DNA of 64,000 nt from Caballeronia pedi (GCF_001544915.2 NZ_FCOE02000009.1:186001-250000); one strand, 5' to 3'; positions 10,793-20,183 are shown, counted from the first letter of the stretch. Notes: generated by a model not told the origin, from the sequence alone. Numbers and translations are program-made.

Positions 10793-11592
10793 AGATTCGC
10801 GTGCTGTCGGACCTGCATCTCGAATGCGACGAACCGCTGGCGATTCCCTACGCCGAGGCCGATCTCGTCGTGCTGGCGGGTGACATCCACAATCACGCCG
10901 AGGGCCTGCGCTGGGCGGCGGAAAACTTCGGCTCCGAGGTGCCGGTCATCTACGTGCCCGGCAATCACGAGTATTACGACGCCGAGTTCGGCGCGATGGA
11001 AGCGGCGATGCAGGATGCCGCGCGCAGCGTCGACAACGTGCACTATCTGAACAACGCATCACTGGTCGATCGACGCGGCGCGTGGCGCGTGCTCGGCACG
11101 ACACTGTGGACCGATTTCGCGCTGTTCGGCGCGGGCGACGACGAAATCGAGAACGCCAAAGAGGCGTGCACGAAAGTCATGCTCGACTACAAGGGCCTCA
11201 TTCAACTGTCGTGGCCGGAACCGGACGGCGAGCACCGCGAATTCGCCCCCGACGATTCGCTCGCCTTGCACGAACAGGCGCGCGCGTGGCTCGAAGCCGA
11301 GCTCGCAAAGCCGTTCGCGGGCCAGACGATCGTCGTCACACATCATGCGCCGATGCGGCAGAGCCTCGCGCCGCGCTACGCGGAAGATCTCGTATCGGCA
11401 GGCTTCGTCAATCATCTGCCGACACTCGCGCGCGCGCCTGCGTCGCTATGGATACACGGACATACGCATACGTCGTTCGATTACGTCGTCGAGGGCACGC
11501 GCGTCGTGTGCAATCCGCGCGGTTATTTCGACCGGCGCAGGCAACAGTGGGAGAATCCCGATTTCGCGTGGGACAAGGTCGTCGAGATATGA
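10789..11592 (+). CDS. Calcineurin-like metallophosphoesterase
   Basis: 267 residues. All metallophosphoesterase blocks are present in order: SDLHLE (8-13), GDIHNH (31-36), GNHEYY (about 58), THHAP near 184 and GHTH near 223, giving a di-metal centre. Substrate unknown. Its start overlaps the stop of the FAD oxidoreductase gene, so the pair forms a coupled operon, although no joint pathway is obvious. Confidence 0.9.
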   Translation: MKIRVLSDLHLECDEPLAIPYAEADLVVLAGDIHNHAEGLRWAAENFGSEVPVIYVPGNHEYYDAEFGAMEAAMQDAARSVDNVHYLNNASLVDRRGAWRVLGTTLWTDFALFGAGDDEIENAKEACTKVMLDYKGLIQLSWPEPDGEHREFAPDDSLALHEQARAWLEAELAKPFAGQTIVVTHHAPMRQSLAPRYAEDLVSAGFVNHLPTLARAPASLWIHGHTHTSFDYVVEGTRVVCNPRGYFDRRRQQWENPDFAWDKVVEI

Positions 11593-11625
11593 AGCGAACC
11601 GTGTTGGACTTTGCGGAGGAACGCC

Positions 11626-12336
11626 ATGTGTGGCCGAATCAGCCAGTACCGACTGCCGATGCATTACGCGCAACGCCTGCATCTGAAGAATCCGTTCGTG
11701 CTCGTGGATGCCGCCGACCGGCGTCCCGGCTATAACCTGTCGCCGGGCACGCATCCGCTCGCCGTCTATCCGGACGAGACCATCCGCGCGGTGCATTGGG
11801 GCTATTGCCCGCCGTGGGCCATCCAGAAGAAGCTGCCGCAGACGATCAACGCGCGCGTCGAGACCGCGGCGACCAGCGCGTATTTCAAGCATTTGTGGAA
11901 GAAGGCGCGCATTCTCGTGCCGGCCGACGGCTGGTTCGAATGGCGCATCGAGCCGCGCCCCGGCGCGCCGGCCGCGAAGCCCTTCAAGCAGCCGTACTTC
12001 ATTCAGCGCGCGGACGGCGAGCCAATGTATCTCGCCGCGCTCACCAGCATTCTGCGCGATGAAGACGCCGCCGCGCCCGGCGCGGGCTTCGTCATCGTGA
12101 CGGCCGCCGCCGACGAAGGCCTGGTCGACGTGCACGACCGCCGCCCGCTCGTCTTCTCACCCGCCGTCGCGCGGCGCTGGCTCGATCCGGACGCGTCGCC
12201 CGAAGACCTCGCGGCGCTCGTCAAAGCGGACGGCGTGCCGGCGTCTCACTTCGTCTGGCATCGCGTCTCGACCGATGTGAACCGCGCGACCAACGACGAG
12301 CCGCGCCTTATCGAACCGCTGGCGACGGCGCTCTAA
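11626..12336 (+). CDS. yedK: SOS response-associated peptidase family protein (YedK/HMCES)
   Basis: 236 residues. HMCES/YedK proteins crosslink to abasic sites in single-stranded DNA through Cys2, giving protected DNA-protein adducts. The start at 11626 is chosen because it yields MCGR with the essential cysteine after removal of Met and follows a GGAGGA ribosome binding site; a longer in-frame start at 11611 would bury it. Active-site regions NARVETAATS, ADGWFEW and VHDRRPLVF are present. Confidence 0.93.
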   Translation: MCGRISQYRLPMHYAQRLHLKNPFVLVDAADRRPGYNLSPGTHPLAVYPDETIRAVHWGYCPPWAIQKKLPQTINARVETAATSAYFKHLWKKARILVPADGWFEWRIEPRPGAPAAKPFKQPYFIQRADGEPMYLAALTSILRDEDAAAPGAGFVIVTAAADEGLVDVHDRRPLVFSPAVARRWLDPDASPEDLAALVKADGVPASHFVWHRVSTDVNRATNDEPRLIEPLATAL

Positions 12337-12339
12337 AAA

Positions 12340-12528
12340 TCAGCGATCGTACCGATCGCGCGGACGGCGCACGCGCGGGTCGCGCTCGTCGTCGATGCGT
12401 ATCGGCACGAGACGCCGCTTCGCGTCGCGCTCCGGCTGGCCGCGCATCGCGTTGAAAAAATCGCGCGACGCCGGCACGGCGATCAGCACCAGAAGCGCGG
12501 CAAGGGCGATCAGAAGTGGCGTACTCAT
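12340..12528 (-). CDS. Small single-span membrane protein, unknown
   Basis: 62 residues: one N-terminal hydrophobic helix (MSTPLLIALAALLVLIAVP) followed by a strongly charged Arg/Asp-rich tail. The open frame extends upstream, but the Met at 12528 starts the hydrophobic segment directly. Ends only 3 bases from the convergent yedK gene. Not recognised. Confidence 0.6.
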   Translation of the reverse strand: MSTPLLIALAALLVLIAVPASRDFFNAMRGQPERDAKRRLVPIRIDDERDPRVRRPRDRYDR

Positions 12529-12651
12529 GTGACTTATCCCGGTAAAAGATGCATTCGAACCAGTCCAGACGGTATCAAGCTGCGGCCGAACCGTGAGTAA
12601 GCAAGTGTTGCACCGCGCTTTATTTCGTAACCGGACCCGCACCCGCCCGCT

Positions 12652-13590
12652 TCAGGCGACGACGAATTCCTTCAGCGATTCGGCATCCGCGGCGAGCGTG
12701 TCGGGCAGCGCCTCGCGCAGAAACTCGACCCACGTGCGGATTTTCGCATCGAGATACTGGCGCGACGGATAGAGCGCGTAGACGTGCAGCTCCTGCATGG
12801 TGTACTGCGGCAGCACGCGCACCAGCGTGCCCGCGCGCAGGCCCGGCAGCGCGGACGAAGTCGGCAGCACGCCGATACCCATGCTCTCGCGGATCGCGAC
12901 CACCATCGCCTCCGCGACGTTCACCGTGAACGTCGACGGCCCGAGGCTCACCGTCTCCTGACCGTTCGGGCCGTCGAACACCCAGCGGTCGGGCGGAAAC
13001 ACCGGCGTCATCAGATGCAGGCAGGTGTGGCGCACGAGATCGGACAGCACGTGCGGCGCGCCGTGCTTCTCGATATACGCCGGCGACGCGCACGCGATGC
13101 TGAACACCGTGCCGAGACGCGCCGACACGAGCCCGGAATCGGGCAGCTCGGACGCGAGCACGACAGACACGTCGTAGCCTTCGTCGAGCAGATCCGGCAC
13201 GCGCTGCGCGAGCGTCAGATCGACCTGCACCGACGAATGGCGCTGCTGATAGCGCGAGATCATCGGCACGATGTAGTGCTGGCCGAAGCTGGTCATCGAA
13301 TGCACCTTGAGCTTGCCGGACGGGCGCGCGTGCGCGTCGCCGGCCTCGGCCTCCGCCTGATCGACATAGGCGAGGATCTGCTCGCAGCGTTGCAGATACC
13401 GCTCGCCCGCTTCGGTGAGCGCGATGCGCCGGGTCGTGCGATTGAGCAAGCGCGCGCGCAGATGCGCTTCGAGATCCGACACGGCCCGCGATGCATAAGC
13501 CGTCGTCGTATTGAGATGCTGCGCGGCCGCGGTGAAACTGCCCGCTTCGACGACCCGCACAAATACGCGCATGTTCTGGAGCGTGTCCAT
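12652..13590 (-). CDS. LysR-family regulator divergent from the efflux operon
   Basis: 312 residues: winged HTH at 1-60 (MRVFVRVVEAGSFTAAAQHL) and a LysR substrate-binding domain at about 90-300. Its gene faces away from the NodT/FUSC/DUF1656/HlyD operon, with 168 bases between the starts, the same layout as AaeR and aaeXAB in enterobacteria. It is therefore the likely activator of the pump, perhaps sensing aromatic carboxylates (inference). Confidence 0.9.
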   Translation of the reverse strand: MDTLQNMRVFVRVVEAGSFTAAAQHLNTTTAYASRAVSDLEAHLRARLLNRTTRRIALTEAGERYLQRCEQILAYVDQAEAEAGDAHARPSGKLKVHSMTSFGQHYIVPMISRYQQRHSSVQVDLTLAQRVPDLLDEGYDVSVVLASELPDSGLVSARLGTVFSIACASPAYIEKHGAPHVLSDLVRHTCLHLMTPVFPPDRWVFDGPNGQETVSLGPSTFTVNVAEAMVVAIRESMGIGVLPTSSALPGLRAGTLVRVLPQYTMQELHVYALYPSRQYLDAKIRTWVEFLREALPDTLAADAESLKEFVVA

Positions 13591-13758
13591 GGCGCTTTTC
13601 CGTCTTCAAGAGCTGTTCGTGGACCGAATTGTTGCACATTCGGCAACAACGATTATCACATCCTCCGTAAAAATGCTTTGCATCCTTACGGGTTATTCGA
13701 CAATCCCTGCAAAAATATAATGACTTCCTGACATCTAATTCAATTTCGGGAGTGAATC

Positions 13759-15270
13759 GTGCGAGGGCGAGTGTCCAGAAGCGCTGCGTGTGCCGCGGTT
13801 CTTACAGCGATATTAACAATTGCCGGGTGCGCCAGCACGGGCAAGATCGCGCCGCAGGATTCGCTCAACGATGCATCGACGCTCGATGTCGGCAGCGCCA
13901 TCCGCGCAGCCAACGCCGACGCCCAGTGGCCCGCGCAGGAATGGTGGCGCGACTATCGCGACCCGCAGCTCGACGCCTGGATCGCACGCGCGACCCACGG
14001 CAGCCCAACGCTGGCGATGGCGGCGGCGCGCGTGCGTGAAGCGCAGCAACAGGCGGGCGTCGCCCGTTCCGAACTCCTGCCGCACGTCGACGGCGCGATG
14101 AGCATCTCGCGCAAGAACTGGCCCAACAACGATTTCTACGGTCCCGGCCCCTACGCCGACACGACCACCTGGGACAACACCGCCGGCCTCACCCTGTCCT
14201 ACAACCTCGACCTCTGGCATCGCGACGACAACACCGCCGAGCGCGCGCTCGATGTCGCCCACGTGCGCGCCGCCGATGCACGCGCCGCGCAGCTCGAACT
14301 CGAGACGAACATCGTGCGGGCGTACATCGGTTTCTCGCAGTCGTTCGCGCTGCTCGATATCGCGCAGGACACGCTCGCGCAGCAGGAACGCATCGCGGAC
14401 CTCGCGCGGCGGCGTCTGCGCGGCGGCCTCGGCACGCAGCTCGAAGTCAGCCAGGCTGAAACGCCGCTGCCCGAGTACGAGCGTCAGGTCGATGTCTACA
14501 AGGAAGAAATCCAGCTCGCGCGCCATCGGCTCGCCGCGCTCGCGGGCGACGGTCCGGGCGCGGGCGAGGCGCTCACGCGCCCGGCGCTGTCGCTCGCGAC
14601 GCCGCTGCCCCTGCCCTCCGCGCTGCCGGCCGAACTGGTCGGTCATCGGCCCGATATCGTCGCGGCGCGCTGGATGGTCGCGGCGCAGGCGCGCGGCATC
14701 GATGTGGCGAAAGCCGGTTTCTATCCGAACATCAATCTGGCGGCATCGCTCACGCAGGCGTTCGCGGGCGGCGCGCTGCTCAGTTTCCTCACGCGCGACG
14801 CATCCGGCTACAGCTTCGGCCCGGCGATCTCGCTGCCGATCTTCGAAGGCGGACGCCTGCGCGCGCAACTCGGCGCGGCATCGGCGCAATACGATCAGGC
14901 CGTCGATCACTACAACGCGACGCTCGTCGCGGCGCTCAAGGACATCGCCGATCAGGTCGTGCGCGTGCATTCGCTCGATACGCAGCTCGAAGCGTCCGGC
15001 CGCTCCGTCGCGGCGGCGCGCAAGAACTACGATCTCGCGAACCAAGGTTACAAGCGCGGTCTCACCGACTATCTGAATGTGCTCGTCGCGCAGACGCAGT
15101 TGCTGAAGGCGCAGGACGGACAGGCGCGCGTGCGCGCGCAACGGCTCGCGTCGTATGCGACGCTCACGTCGGCGCTCGGCGGCGGCATCGACGATCCGGC
15201 CAACGGCCCGGAACAGAACGCGCTCGCGCCGTCGCAGCACATCGGCCCGTTCAGCAAGACGCGGAACTGA
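13759..15270 (+). CDS. NodT-family outer-membrane efflux lipoprotein
   Basis: 503 residues. Lipoprotein signal: hydrophobic helix ending in IAGC (lipobox cysteine near residue 24). Two outer-membrane-efflux repeats follow, with the family tripeptide region PHVDGAM and a C-terminal LNVLVAQTQLL segment. Forms the TolC-like trimeric exit duct of a tripartite pump. GTG start at 13759 with a GGGAG ribosome binding site. First gene of a four-gene operon, 2 bases before the FUSC gene. Confidence 0.92.
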   Translation: MRGRVSRSAACAAVLTAILTIAGCASTGKIAPQDSLNDASTLDVGSAIRAANADAQWPAQEWWRDYRDPQLDAWIARATHGSPTLAMAAARVREAQQQAGVARSELLPHVDGAMSISRKNWPNNDFYGPGPYADTTTWDNTAGLTLSYNLDLWHRDDNTAERALDVAHVRAADARAAQLELETNIVRAYIGFSQSFALLDIAQDTLAQQERIADLARRRLRGGLGTQLEVSQAETPLPEYERQVDVYKEEIQLARHRLAALAGDGPGAGEALTRPALSLATPLPLPSALPAELVGHRPDIVAARWMVAAQARGIDVAKAGFYPNINLAASLTQAFAGGALLSFLTRDASGYSFGPAISLPIFEGGRLRAQLGAASAQYDQAVDHYNATLVAALKDIADQVVRVHSLDTQLEASGRSVAAARKNYDLANQGYKRGLTDYLNVLVAQTQLLKAQDGQARVRAQRLASYATLTSALGGGIDDPANGPEQNALAPSQHIGPFSKTRN

Positions 15271-15272
15271 GC

Positions 15273-17459
15273 ATGTCGACGCCCGCCACGCTCATCGAAC
15301 GTCCGTCGCTCAAGCTGGCCTTGCTCGACTGGGCGCGCACCGACGGCCTCGCCTGGATCTACATCTTCAAGGCCGTGCTGGCGGCGCTGCTGGCGCTGTG
15401 GATCGCAATGCGCCTCGATATGCAGCAGCCGCGCACCGCGATGACCACCGTATTCGTCGTGATGCAGCCGCAAAGCGGCATGGTGCTCGCGAAGAGCTTC
15501 TATCGCTTCTGCGGGACGATGGTCGGCCTCGTCGTGATGATGGTCTTCATCAGCCTGTTTTCGCAGCAGCCGGTGCTGTTTCTTTCGGCGACGGCGCTAT
15601 GGGTCGGCGTCTGCACGGCGGGCGCGGCGCGCAACCGCAACTTCCGCTCGTACGGCTTCGTGCTCGCGGGTTACACGGCCGCGCTGATCGGCATTCCGGC
15701 GGCGCAGCATCCGGAGGCCGCGTATCTGTCGGCGCTCACGCGGGTCGGCGAAGTGACGCTCGGCATCGTGTGTTCCGGCGCGGTGAGCGCGCTCGTCTTT
15801 CCGCAGCATGCGGGCGAGCAGGTCAGGACGACAGTGCGCCGCCGCTTCACGCAGTTCGTCGACTATGTATGCCGCGCGCTGTCGGGCAAGATGGAGCGCG
15901 CGCAGATCGAGCGAACCAATCTCGCGTTCGTGTCGGATATCGTCGGCTTCGAGGCCGCGCGCAGCGTCGCCGTGTTCGAGAATCCGGAGTCGCGCATGCG
16001 CGGCGGGCGCCTCGCGCGTCTGAACAGCGAATTCATGAGCGCGTCGACGCGCTTTCACGCGCTGCATCAGTTGATGAACCGCCTGCGCGAAAACGCATCG
16101 GCGACGACCATCGCGGCGCTCGAACCGTTCTTTCGCGAAGTGCCGCCGCTCTTTTCCGTATCGGGCGAGCCGGTGCGCAACGCCGCCGACGCCGCGCACG
16201 CCGCCGCGCAATTGCACGACTACAAGGCCGCCTTGCCGAAGCGCGTGCGCGCGGCGCGTGCCGCACTCGAAGCGAATCCGGACTTCGCGCAACTGGAGTT
16301 CGATACCGCGGCGGAACTGCTCTACCGTTTCGTCGACGACATGCTCGCGTATGCGCAAACGTACGCGTCGCTGACATCGCCGTCGCATGAACGCGAGCAC
16401 TGGATCGCGCGTTACGTGCCGAAGACCAACATGTTCGCGGCGGCCATCTCGGGCTTGCGCGGCGCGGTCGTGATGTTCATCCTCTCCGCGTTCTGGATCG
16501 AGACCGCGTGGCCGAGCGGCGGCACGATGGTGCTCAACGCGGCGGCCGTGTGCGCGCTCGCGTCGTCATCGCCGCGCCCGACCCTCATGTCCGCGCAAAT
16601 GGCGCTCGGCACGATGCTCGCGAGCGTGGTCGGCATGATCGTCGTGTTCGGCGTGTTTCCGCACATCGACGGCTTCACGATGATGTGCGCCGCGCTCGCA
16701 CCCGCGCTTTTGCTCGGCGCGTATCTCAGCACGCGGCGCGCGCTCGCGGGCGTGGGGATCGGCTATTGCATCTTCTTCTGCTTTCTCGCGGGCCCGGACA
16801 ATCTCGTCCATTACGATCCGACCGGCTTCATGAACGATGCGCTCGCGCTCGTGCTGTCGATGATCGTCGCGGCGATCGCCTTCGCCGTGCTGCTGCCGAC
16901 CGATGCGCCGTGGCTGCGCAATCTGCTGCTCGGCGACCTGCGGCGCGAAGTGGTGAGCGCGCGCCGCGGACGTCTGGCCACGCTCGCGACGCACTTCGAA
17001 AGCCGCACGCGCGATCTGCTCGCGCAGATCAACGCGCTTCCGGCCAGCCGTCCCGGTTCGCAACGCGATGCGCTGCAATGGCTTTTCGCGGTGCTCGAAT
17101 TCGGCAACGCGGTGATCGATTTGCGGCGCGAGATCGCGGCGGCGTCGAACGCGTCGATGCCATGGCGCCGCTCGGTCGACGCGACGCTCGATGCGGTCGC
17201 GCGGCTCTTCGACCGGCCGAAACAAATGCGCTTCGACGCTGCCCTGGCCGCGACCGAACGCGCGATTGCCGATACGCAAGACGTGCTCGCCACGTTCGAT
17301 GAGTCGCGCGAGGAAAGACATCGGCTGCAGCGCATCGCGAGTCATCTGCACTTCATCCGTACCGCGCTGCTCGATCCCGAATCGCCGTTTGCGCAGTTCG
17401 CTGCGTCGGCGTCTGCGCAACAACACCCGCCAGAAGGAGCGCCCCATGCTGCCGCGTAA
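15273..17459 (+). CDS. FUSC family inner-membrane efflux protein (AaeB-like)
   Basis: 728 residues. Two halves each with about five or six membrane helices (about 30-180 and 385-530) separated by cytosolic helical regions, the layout of AaeB/FUSC transporters that export aromatic acids such as p-hydroxybenzoate. It starts 2 bases after the NodT gene and overlaps the DUF1656 gene by 14 bases, indicating tight translational coupling. Substrate is inferred from family and neighbours only. Confidence 0.9.
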   Translation: MSTPATLIERPSLKLALLDWARTDGLAWIYIFKAVLAALLALWIAMRLDMQQPRTAMTTVFVVMQPQSGMVLAKSFYRFCGTMVGLVVMMVFISLFSQQPVLFLSATALWVGVCTAGAARNRNFRSYGFVLAGYTAALIGIPAAQHPEAAYLSALTRVGEVTLGIVCSGAVSALVFPQHAGEQVRTTVRRRFTQFVDYVCRALSGKMERAQIERTNLAFVSDIVGFEAARSVAVFENPESRMRGGRLARLNSEFMSASTRFHALHQLMNRLRENASATTIAALEPFFREVPPLFSVSGEPVRNAADAAHAAAQLHDYKAALPKRVRAARAALEANPDFAQLEFDTAAELLYRFVDDMLAYAQTYASLTSPSHEREHWIARYVPKTNMFAAAISGLRGAVVMFILSAFWIETAWPSGGTMVLNAAAVCALASSSPRPTLMSAQMALGTMLASVVGMIVVFGVFPHIDGFTMMCAALAPALLLGAYLSTRRALAGVGIGYCIFFCFLAGPDNLVHYDPTGFMNDALALVLSMIVAAIAFAVLLPTDAPWLRNLLLGDLRREVVSARRGRLATLATHFESRTRDLLAQINALPASRPGSQRDALQWLFAVLEFGNAVIDLRREIAAASNASMPWRRSVDATLDAVARLFDRPKQMRFDAALAATERAIADTQDVLATFDESREERHRLQRIASHLHFIRTALLDPESPFAQFAASASAQQHPPEGAPHAAA

Positions 17460-17649
17460 CGTCGCGATCCTCGAAGCCTATGTGCCGACGATTCTCCTGC
17501 TCTTCATCGCCGGCGCGATGATCACGTGGGTCGTCGACCGCGTGCTTTCGCTGACGGGGATCTATCGCGTGGTCTGGCATCCGGCGCTCTTTCGCGCGAG
17601 CCTGCTGGTGTGCATCTGCGGCACGCTCGGGCTCATCGCGTATCGATGA
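17446..17649 (+). CDS. DUF1656 small membrane protein (AaeX-like)
   Basis: 67 residues with two hydrophobic helices, matching the DUF1656/AaeX family that almost always sits between FUSC and HlyD genes. The ribosome binding site AGAAGGAGC lies inside the end of the FUSC gene. Its stop forms an ATGA with a possible early start of the HlyD gene. Probably an accessory subunit of the pump. Confidence 0.88.
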   Translation: MLPRNVAILEAYVPTILLLFIAGAMITWVVDRVLSLTGIYRVVWHPALFRASLLVCICGTLGLIAYR

Positions 17650-17687
17650 GCGCATCACATTCATACAAGCTGAAAAAGAGTTCCAAC

Positions 17688-18551
17688 ATGATTCTCAGGA
17701 AAATCATCGGCCTGGTTTTGACGATCGCCATCTTCGCCGCTGCCCTCGTCATCGGGCGCGTGCTGTGGGTCCATTACATGGACGAGCCGTGGACGCGCGA
17801 TGGCCGCGTGCGCGCGGATGTCGTCAACGTCGCGCCGGACGTGTCGGGCGCGGTCGTGCAACTGCCGGTTCGCGACAACCAGTTCGTGAAGAAAGGCGAT
17901 CTGCTGATGGAAATCGATCCGTCGCACTACCGGATCGCGGTCGAGCAGGCGCAGGCGAACGTCGCGGCGCGCGCGGCCGAGTTGCGCATGCGCCGCGCCG
18001 ATGCCGTGCGTCGCGCCGACATGGACAGTCAGGTCGTCTCGAAGGAAGCGCGCGAGAACGCGATGCAGACCGCATCGACCGCCGAGGCGCAGTTGCAGCA
18101 GGCGCAGGCCGCGCTCGATGCCGCCAGGCTCAATCTCGAGCGCACCAAGGTGTTTTCGCCGGTGGATGGCTACGTGACGAACCTGAACGTGTTCCGCGGC
18201 GACTACGCGACGACGGGCGCGGCGAAGCTCGCGATCGTCGACAGTCATTCGTTCTGGGTGTATGGATACTTCGAGGAGACGAAGCTGCCGCATGTGCGTA
18301 TCGGCGACAAGGCGTCGATTCGACTGATGAGCGGCGGCGACTTGAAGGGGCATGTGGAGAGCATTTCGCGCGGCATTTACGATCGCGACAATCCGCAAAG
18401 CCGTGAACTGCTCGCCGATGTGAACCCGACCTTCAACTGGGTGCGGCTCGCGCAGCGTGTGCCGGTGCGGGTGCAGATCGATCAGGTGCCGGAGGGGGTG
18501 CTGCTGAGTGCGGGGACGACGTGTACGGTGGTGATTGCGCCGTCGAGTTGA
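17688..18551 (+). CDS. HlyD-family periplasmic adaptor subunit (AaeA-like)
   Basis: 287 residues. N-terminal membrane anchor (MILRKIIGLVLTIAIFAAAL), DEPWTRDGRVRADVV and biotinyl-lipoyl-like segments, a coiled-coil hairpin at about 85-145, and a beta-barrel region VYGYFEETKLPHVRIGDKA. Bridges the FUSC pump and the NodT duct. An upstream in-frame ATG at 17646 overlaps the DUF1656 stop and would add 14 residues; 17688 is preferred because it starts directly at the anchor and has AAAAAGAG upstream. Confidence 0.9.
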   Translation: MILRKIIGLVLTIAIFAAALVIGRVLWVHYMDEPWTRDGRVRADVVNVAPDVSGAVVQLPVRDNQFVKKGDLLMEIDPSHYRIAVEQAQANVAARAAELRMRRADAVRRADMDSQVVSKEARENAMQTASTAEAQLQQAQAALDAARLNLERTKVFSPVDGYVTNLNVFRGDYATTGAAKLAIVDSHSFWVYGYFEETKLPHVRIGDKASIRLMSGGDLKGHVESISRGIYDRDNPQSRELLADVNPTFNWVRLAQRVPVRVQIDQVPEGVLLSAGTTCTVVIAPSS

Positions 18552-18580
18552 GTGATGTCCAGCGTCGGTCCCGATGCGGC

Positions 18581-18601
18581 TAAAATGCATCCAGACGCAT
18601 T
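18581..18601 (+). promoter_or_regulatory. Putative promoter/operator of the toxin-antitoxin operon
   Basis: A -10-like TAAAAT (18581-18586) overlaps an inverted repeat aatgc (18584-18588) and gcatt (18597-18601), just before the antitoxin ribosome binding site GGAAGGAG. Such an overlap is typical for autoregulated toxin-antitoxin operons; binding is inference. Confidence 0.4.
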
Positions 18602-18615
18602 GGAAGGAGCTTCGA

Positions 18616-18798
18616 ATGGAACCTAGAAAAATTGGCCGGTTGGCGGTATCGGATATCCCGCCGCGCGCGAAGATCGCCCCGAAACCCGATCGTGACATCG
18701 ACATGTCCACGCCTGAATCGCGCGAGCGCGTCTCGGTTGCGGTACGCAAGGTCATTCAGACGCATAACATCGCAATCAAGGCACTCGCCAAGCGCTGA
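18616..18798 (+). CDS. Putative antitoxin of a Doc-type toxin-antitoxin pair
   Basis: 60 residues, immediately upstream of and overlapping by one base (TGATG) the Doc toxin gene. Strong GGAAGGAG ribosome binding site. The central part is Pro/Asp-rich and likely disordered; the C-terminal ~30 residues look helical (ERVSVAVRKVIQTHNIAIKA). It has no obvious Phd DNA-binding N-terminus, so the assignment rests on position, size and overlap. Confidence 0.7.
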   Translation: MEPRKIGRLAVSDIPPRAKIAPKPDRDIDMSTPESRERVSVAVRKVIQTHNIAIKALAKR

Positions 18799-19190
18799 TG
18801 CTACTCAACGCGCGATATGTCATTGCCGTACACGATGACATTCTGGACCTCGAAGGCGGGCTGCCCGGATTTGCGCAGGCGGGGCCCGGCGGCGTCGATG
18901 CCGTTCTGGCGCGCGTGGAGAATCATGCTCACTACGCTGGACTGGACGACGTGTTCGGCATCGCGGCGATGTATGCGGTTGCCATCGCTCGTGGTCATGT
19001 TTTCAATGACGGAAACAAACGCACGGCTCTGGTCTGCACTCTGACATATCTGAGCATGCAGGGCTACGATCTGACCTCTACGCTTGAAATCGAAGACGAT
19101 CTCGTCGAAGTGATGGTCGAAGTCGCCGAGGGCAAGATCGAGCGCGAAGAACTGGCTGATTATCTGTCGCTGATCTGCATGTGCTCGTAA
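18798..19190 (+). CDS. doc: Doc-family (Fic fold) death-on-curing toxin
   Basis: 130 residues. Contains the Fic/Doc core motif HVFNDGNKRT at about 71-80, matching HxFx(D/N)(A/G)NKR, and the Doc N-terminal pattern with a His near residue 12. Characterised Doc proteins phosphorylate and inactivate elongation factor EF-Tu; the neighbouring small protein should neutralise it. Followed by a bidirectional terminator. Confidence 0.9.
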   Translation: MLLNARYVIAVHDDILDLEGGLPGFAQAGPGGVDAVLARVENHAHYAGLDDVFGIAAMYAVAIARGHVFNDGNKRTALVCTLTYLSMQGYDLTSTLEIEDDLVEVMVEVAEGKIEREELADYLSLICMCS

Positions 19191-19206
19191 AGGCATAGCC
19201 GCAAAA

Positions 19207-19240
19207 AAAGCCCGCCCCGGATCACTCCCGAGCGGGCTTT
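19207..19240. terminator. Bidirectional terminator between doc and the binding-protein gene
   Basis: Perfect 9-bp stem (19207-19215 with 19232-19240) around a 16-nt loop, with A-rich sequence before it and T residues closing it. Correctly placed between convergent genes. Confidence 0.8.
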
Positions 19241-19261
19241 CACATTCAGCGCAGACAACCG

Positions 19262-20077
19262 TTACTTCAACACCACCTTCACATCGAAATACTTCGCTGC
19301 GAAGCGATCGATAGTCCCATCGTCCTTCAGCTCCTTCAGCGCTCGATTGAGCGCCTCCTTCAGCGCCTTGTCGTTCTTGCGCACGCCGAACCCCACACCC
19401 GCGCCGAGCAGCTTGTCATCCGTCACCGCCGGACCGGCGAACGCAAAGCCCGCGCCCTGCGGCTGCTTCAGAAAACCCTTCGACGCTGCCTCGGCATCCT
19501 GGAACGCCGCATCCAGACGGCCCGCCGCCAGATCCGCATAGATCTGATCCTGTGCCTGATACGACGCCACATCGATACCCGCCGGCGCCCACTTCGCCTT
19601 CGCGTACGTCTCCTGAATCGAGCCCTGCAACACGCCGACGCGCTTGCCCTTAAGACCATCGACGGTCGGCTGGATGCTGCTGCCCTTCTTCGCGACCAGT
19701 TGATTGGGGATCGTGTAGATCGGATCGGTGAAATCGATCGCGAGCTTGCGCTTGTCGGTGATCGTCATGTCCGAGTTGATGCCGTCGAACTTGCGCGCCT
19801 GCAGCGCGGGAATCAGCCCGTCGAACGAATTCTCGACCCACACGCACTTCATCTTCAGCTTCGCGCACACCGCGTTGCCGATGTCGATATCGAAGCCCAT
19901 CAGCTCGCCGCCCGGCGACTTCGACTCGAACGGCGCATACGACGCTTCGACGCCGAAGCGCAATGCCTTCATGTCATCGGCCGCCTGCGCGTTGAACGTG
20001 GCGACGCTCGTGGCGACGGCTACACCCAGCAACGCGAACGCGGCAAGCTTGCGGCTGATCAATTGCGATTTCTTCAA
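19262..20077 (-). CDS. Periplasmic lysine/arginine/ornithine-type binding protein
   Basis: 271 residues. Signal peptide (KKSQL... with a hydrophobic core ending FNAQA, about 32 residues) and an amino-acid SBP fold: FGVEASYAPFESKSPGG, GFDIDIGNAVC, and RKLAIDFTDPIY. Delivers basic amino acids to the His-type ABC permease encoded 9-11 kb away at the start of the same minus-strand block. The start is a TTG at 20077 with an ideal AAGGAG seven bases upstream; no ATG in frame fits. Confidence 0.9.
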   Translation of the reverse strand: MKKSQLISRKLAAFALLGVAVATSVATFNAQAADDMKALRFGVEASYAPFESKSPGGELMGFDIDIGNAVCAKLKMKCVWVENSFDGLIPALQARKFDGINSDMTITDKRKLAIDFTDPIYTIPNQLVAKKGSSIQPTVDGLKGKRVGVLQGSIQETYAKAKWAPAGIDVASYQAQDQIYADLAAGRLDAAFQDAEAASKGFLKQPQGAGFAFAGPAVTDDKLLGAGVGFGVRKNDKALKEALNRALKELKDDGTIDRFAAKYFDVKVVLK

Positions 20078-20183
20078 CTTCCATCTCCTTCCATTGCAGT
20101 TCGAACCCGGTGTGATGATGCGGCCTGACGCGGCCGCCGAAACACCGGGGCGCGATTGTAGCGCGCGAGCGCGCAATACCGGT

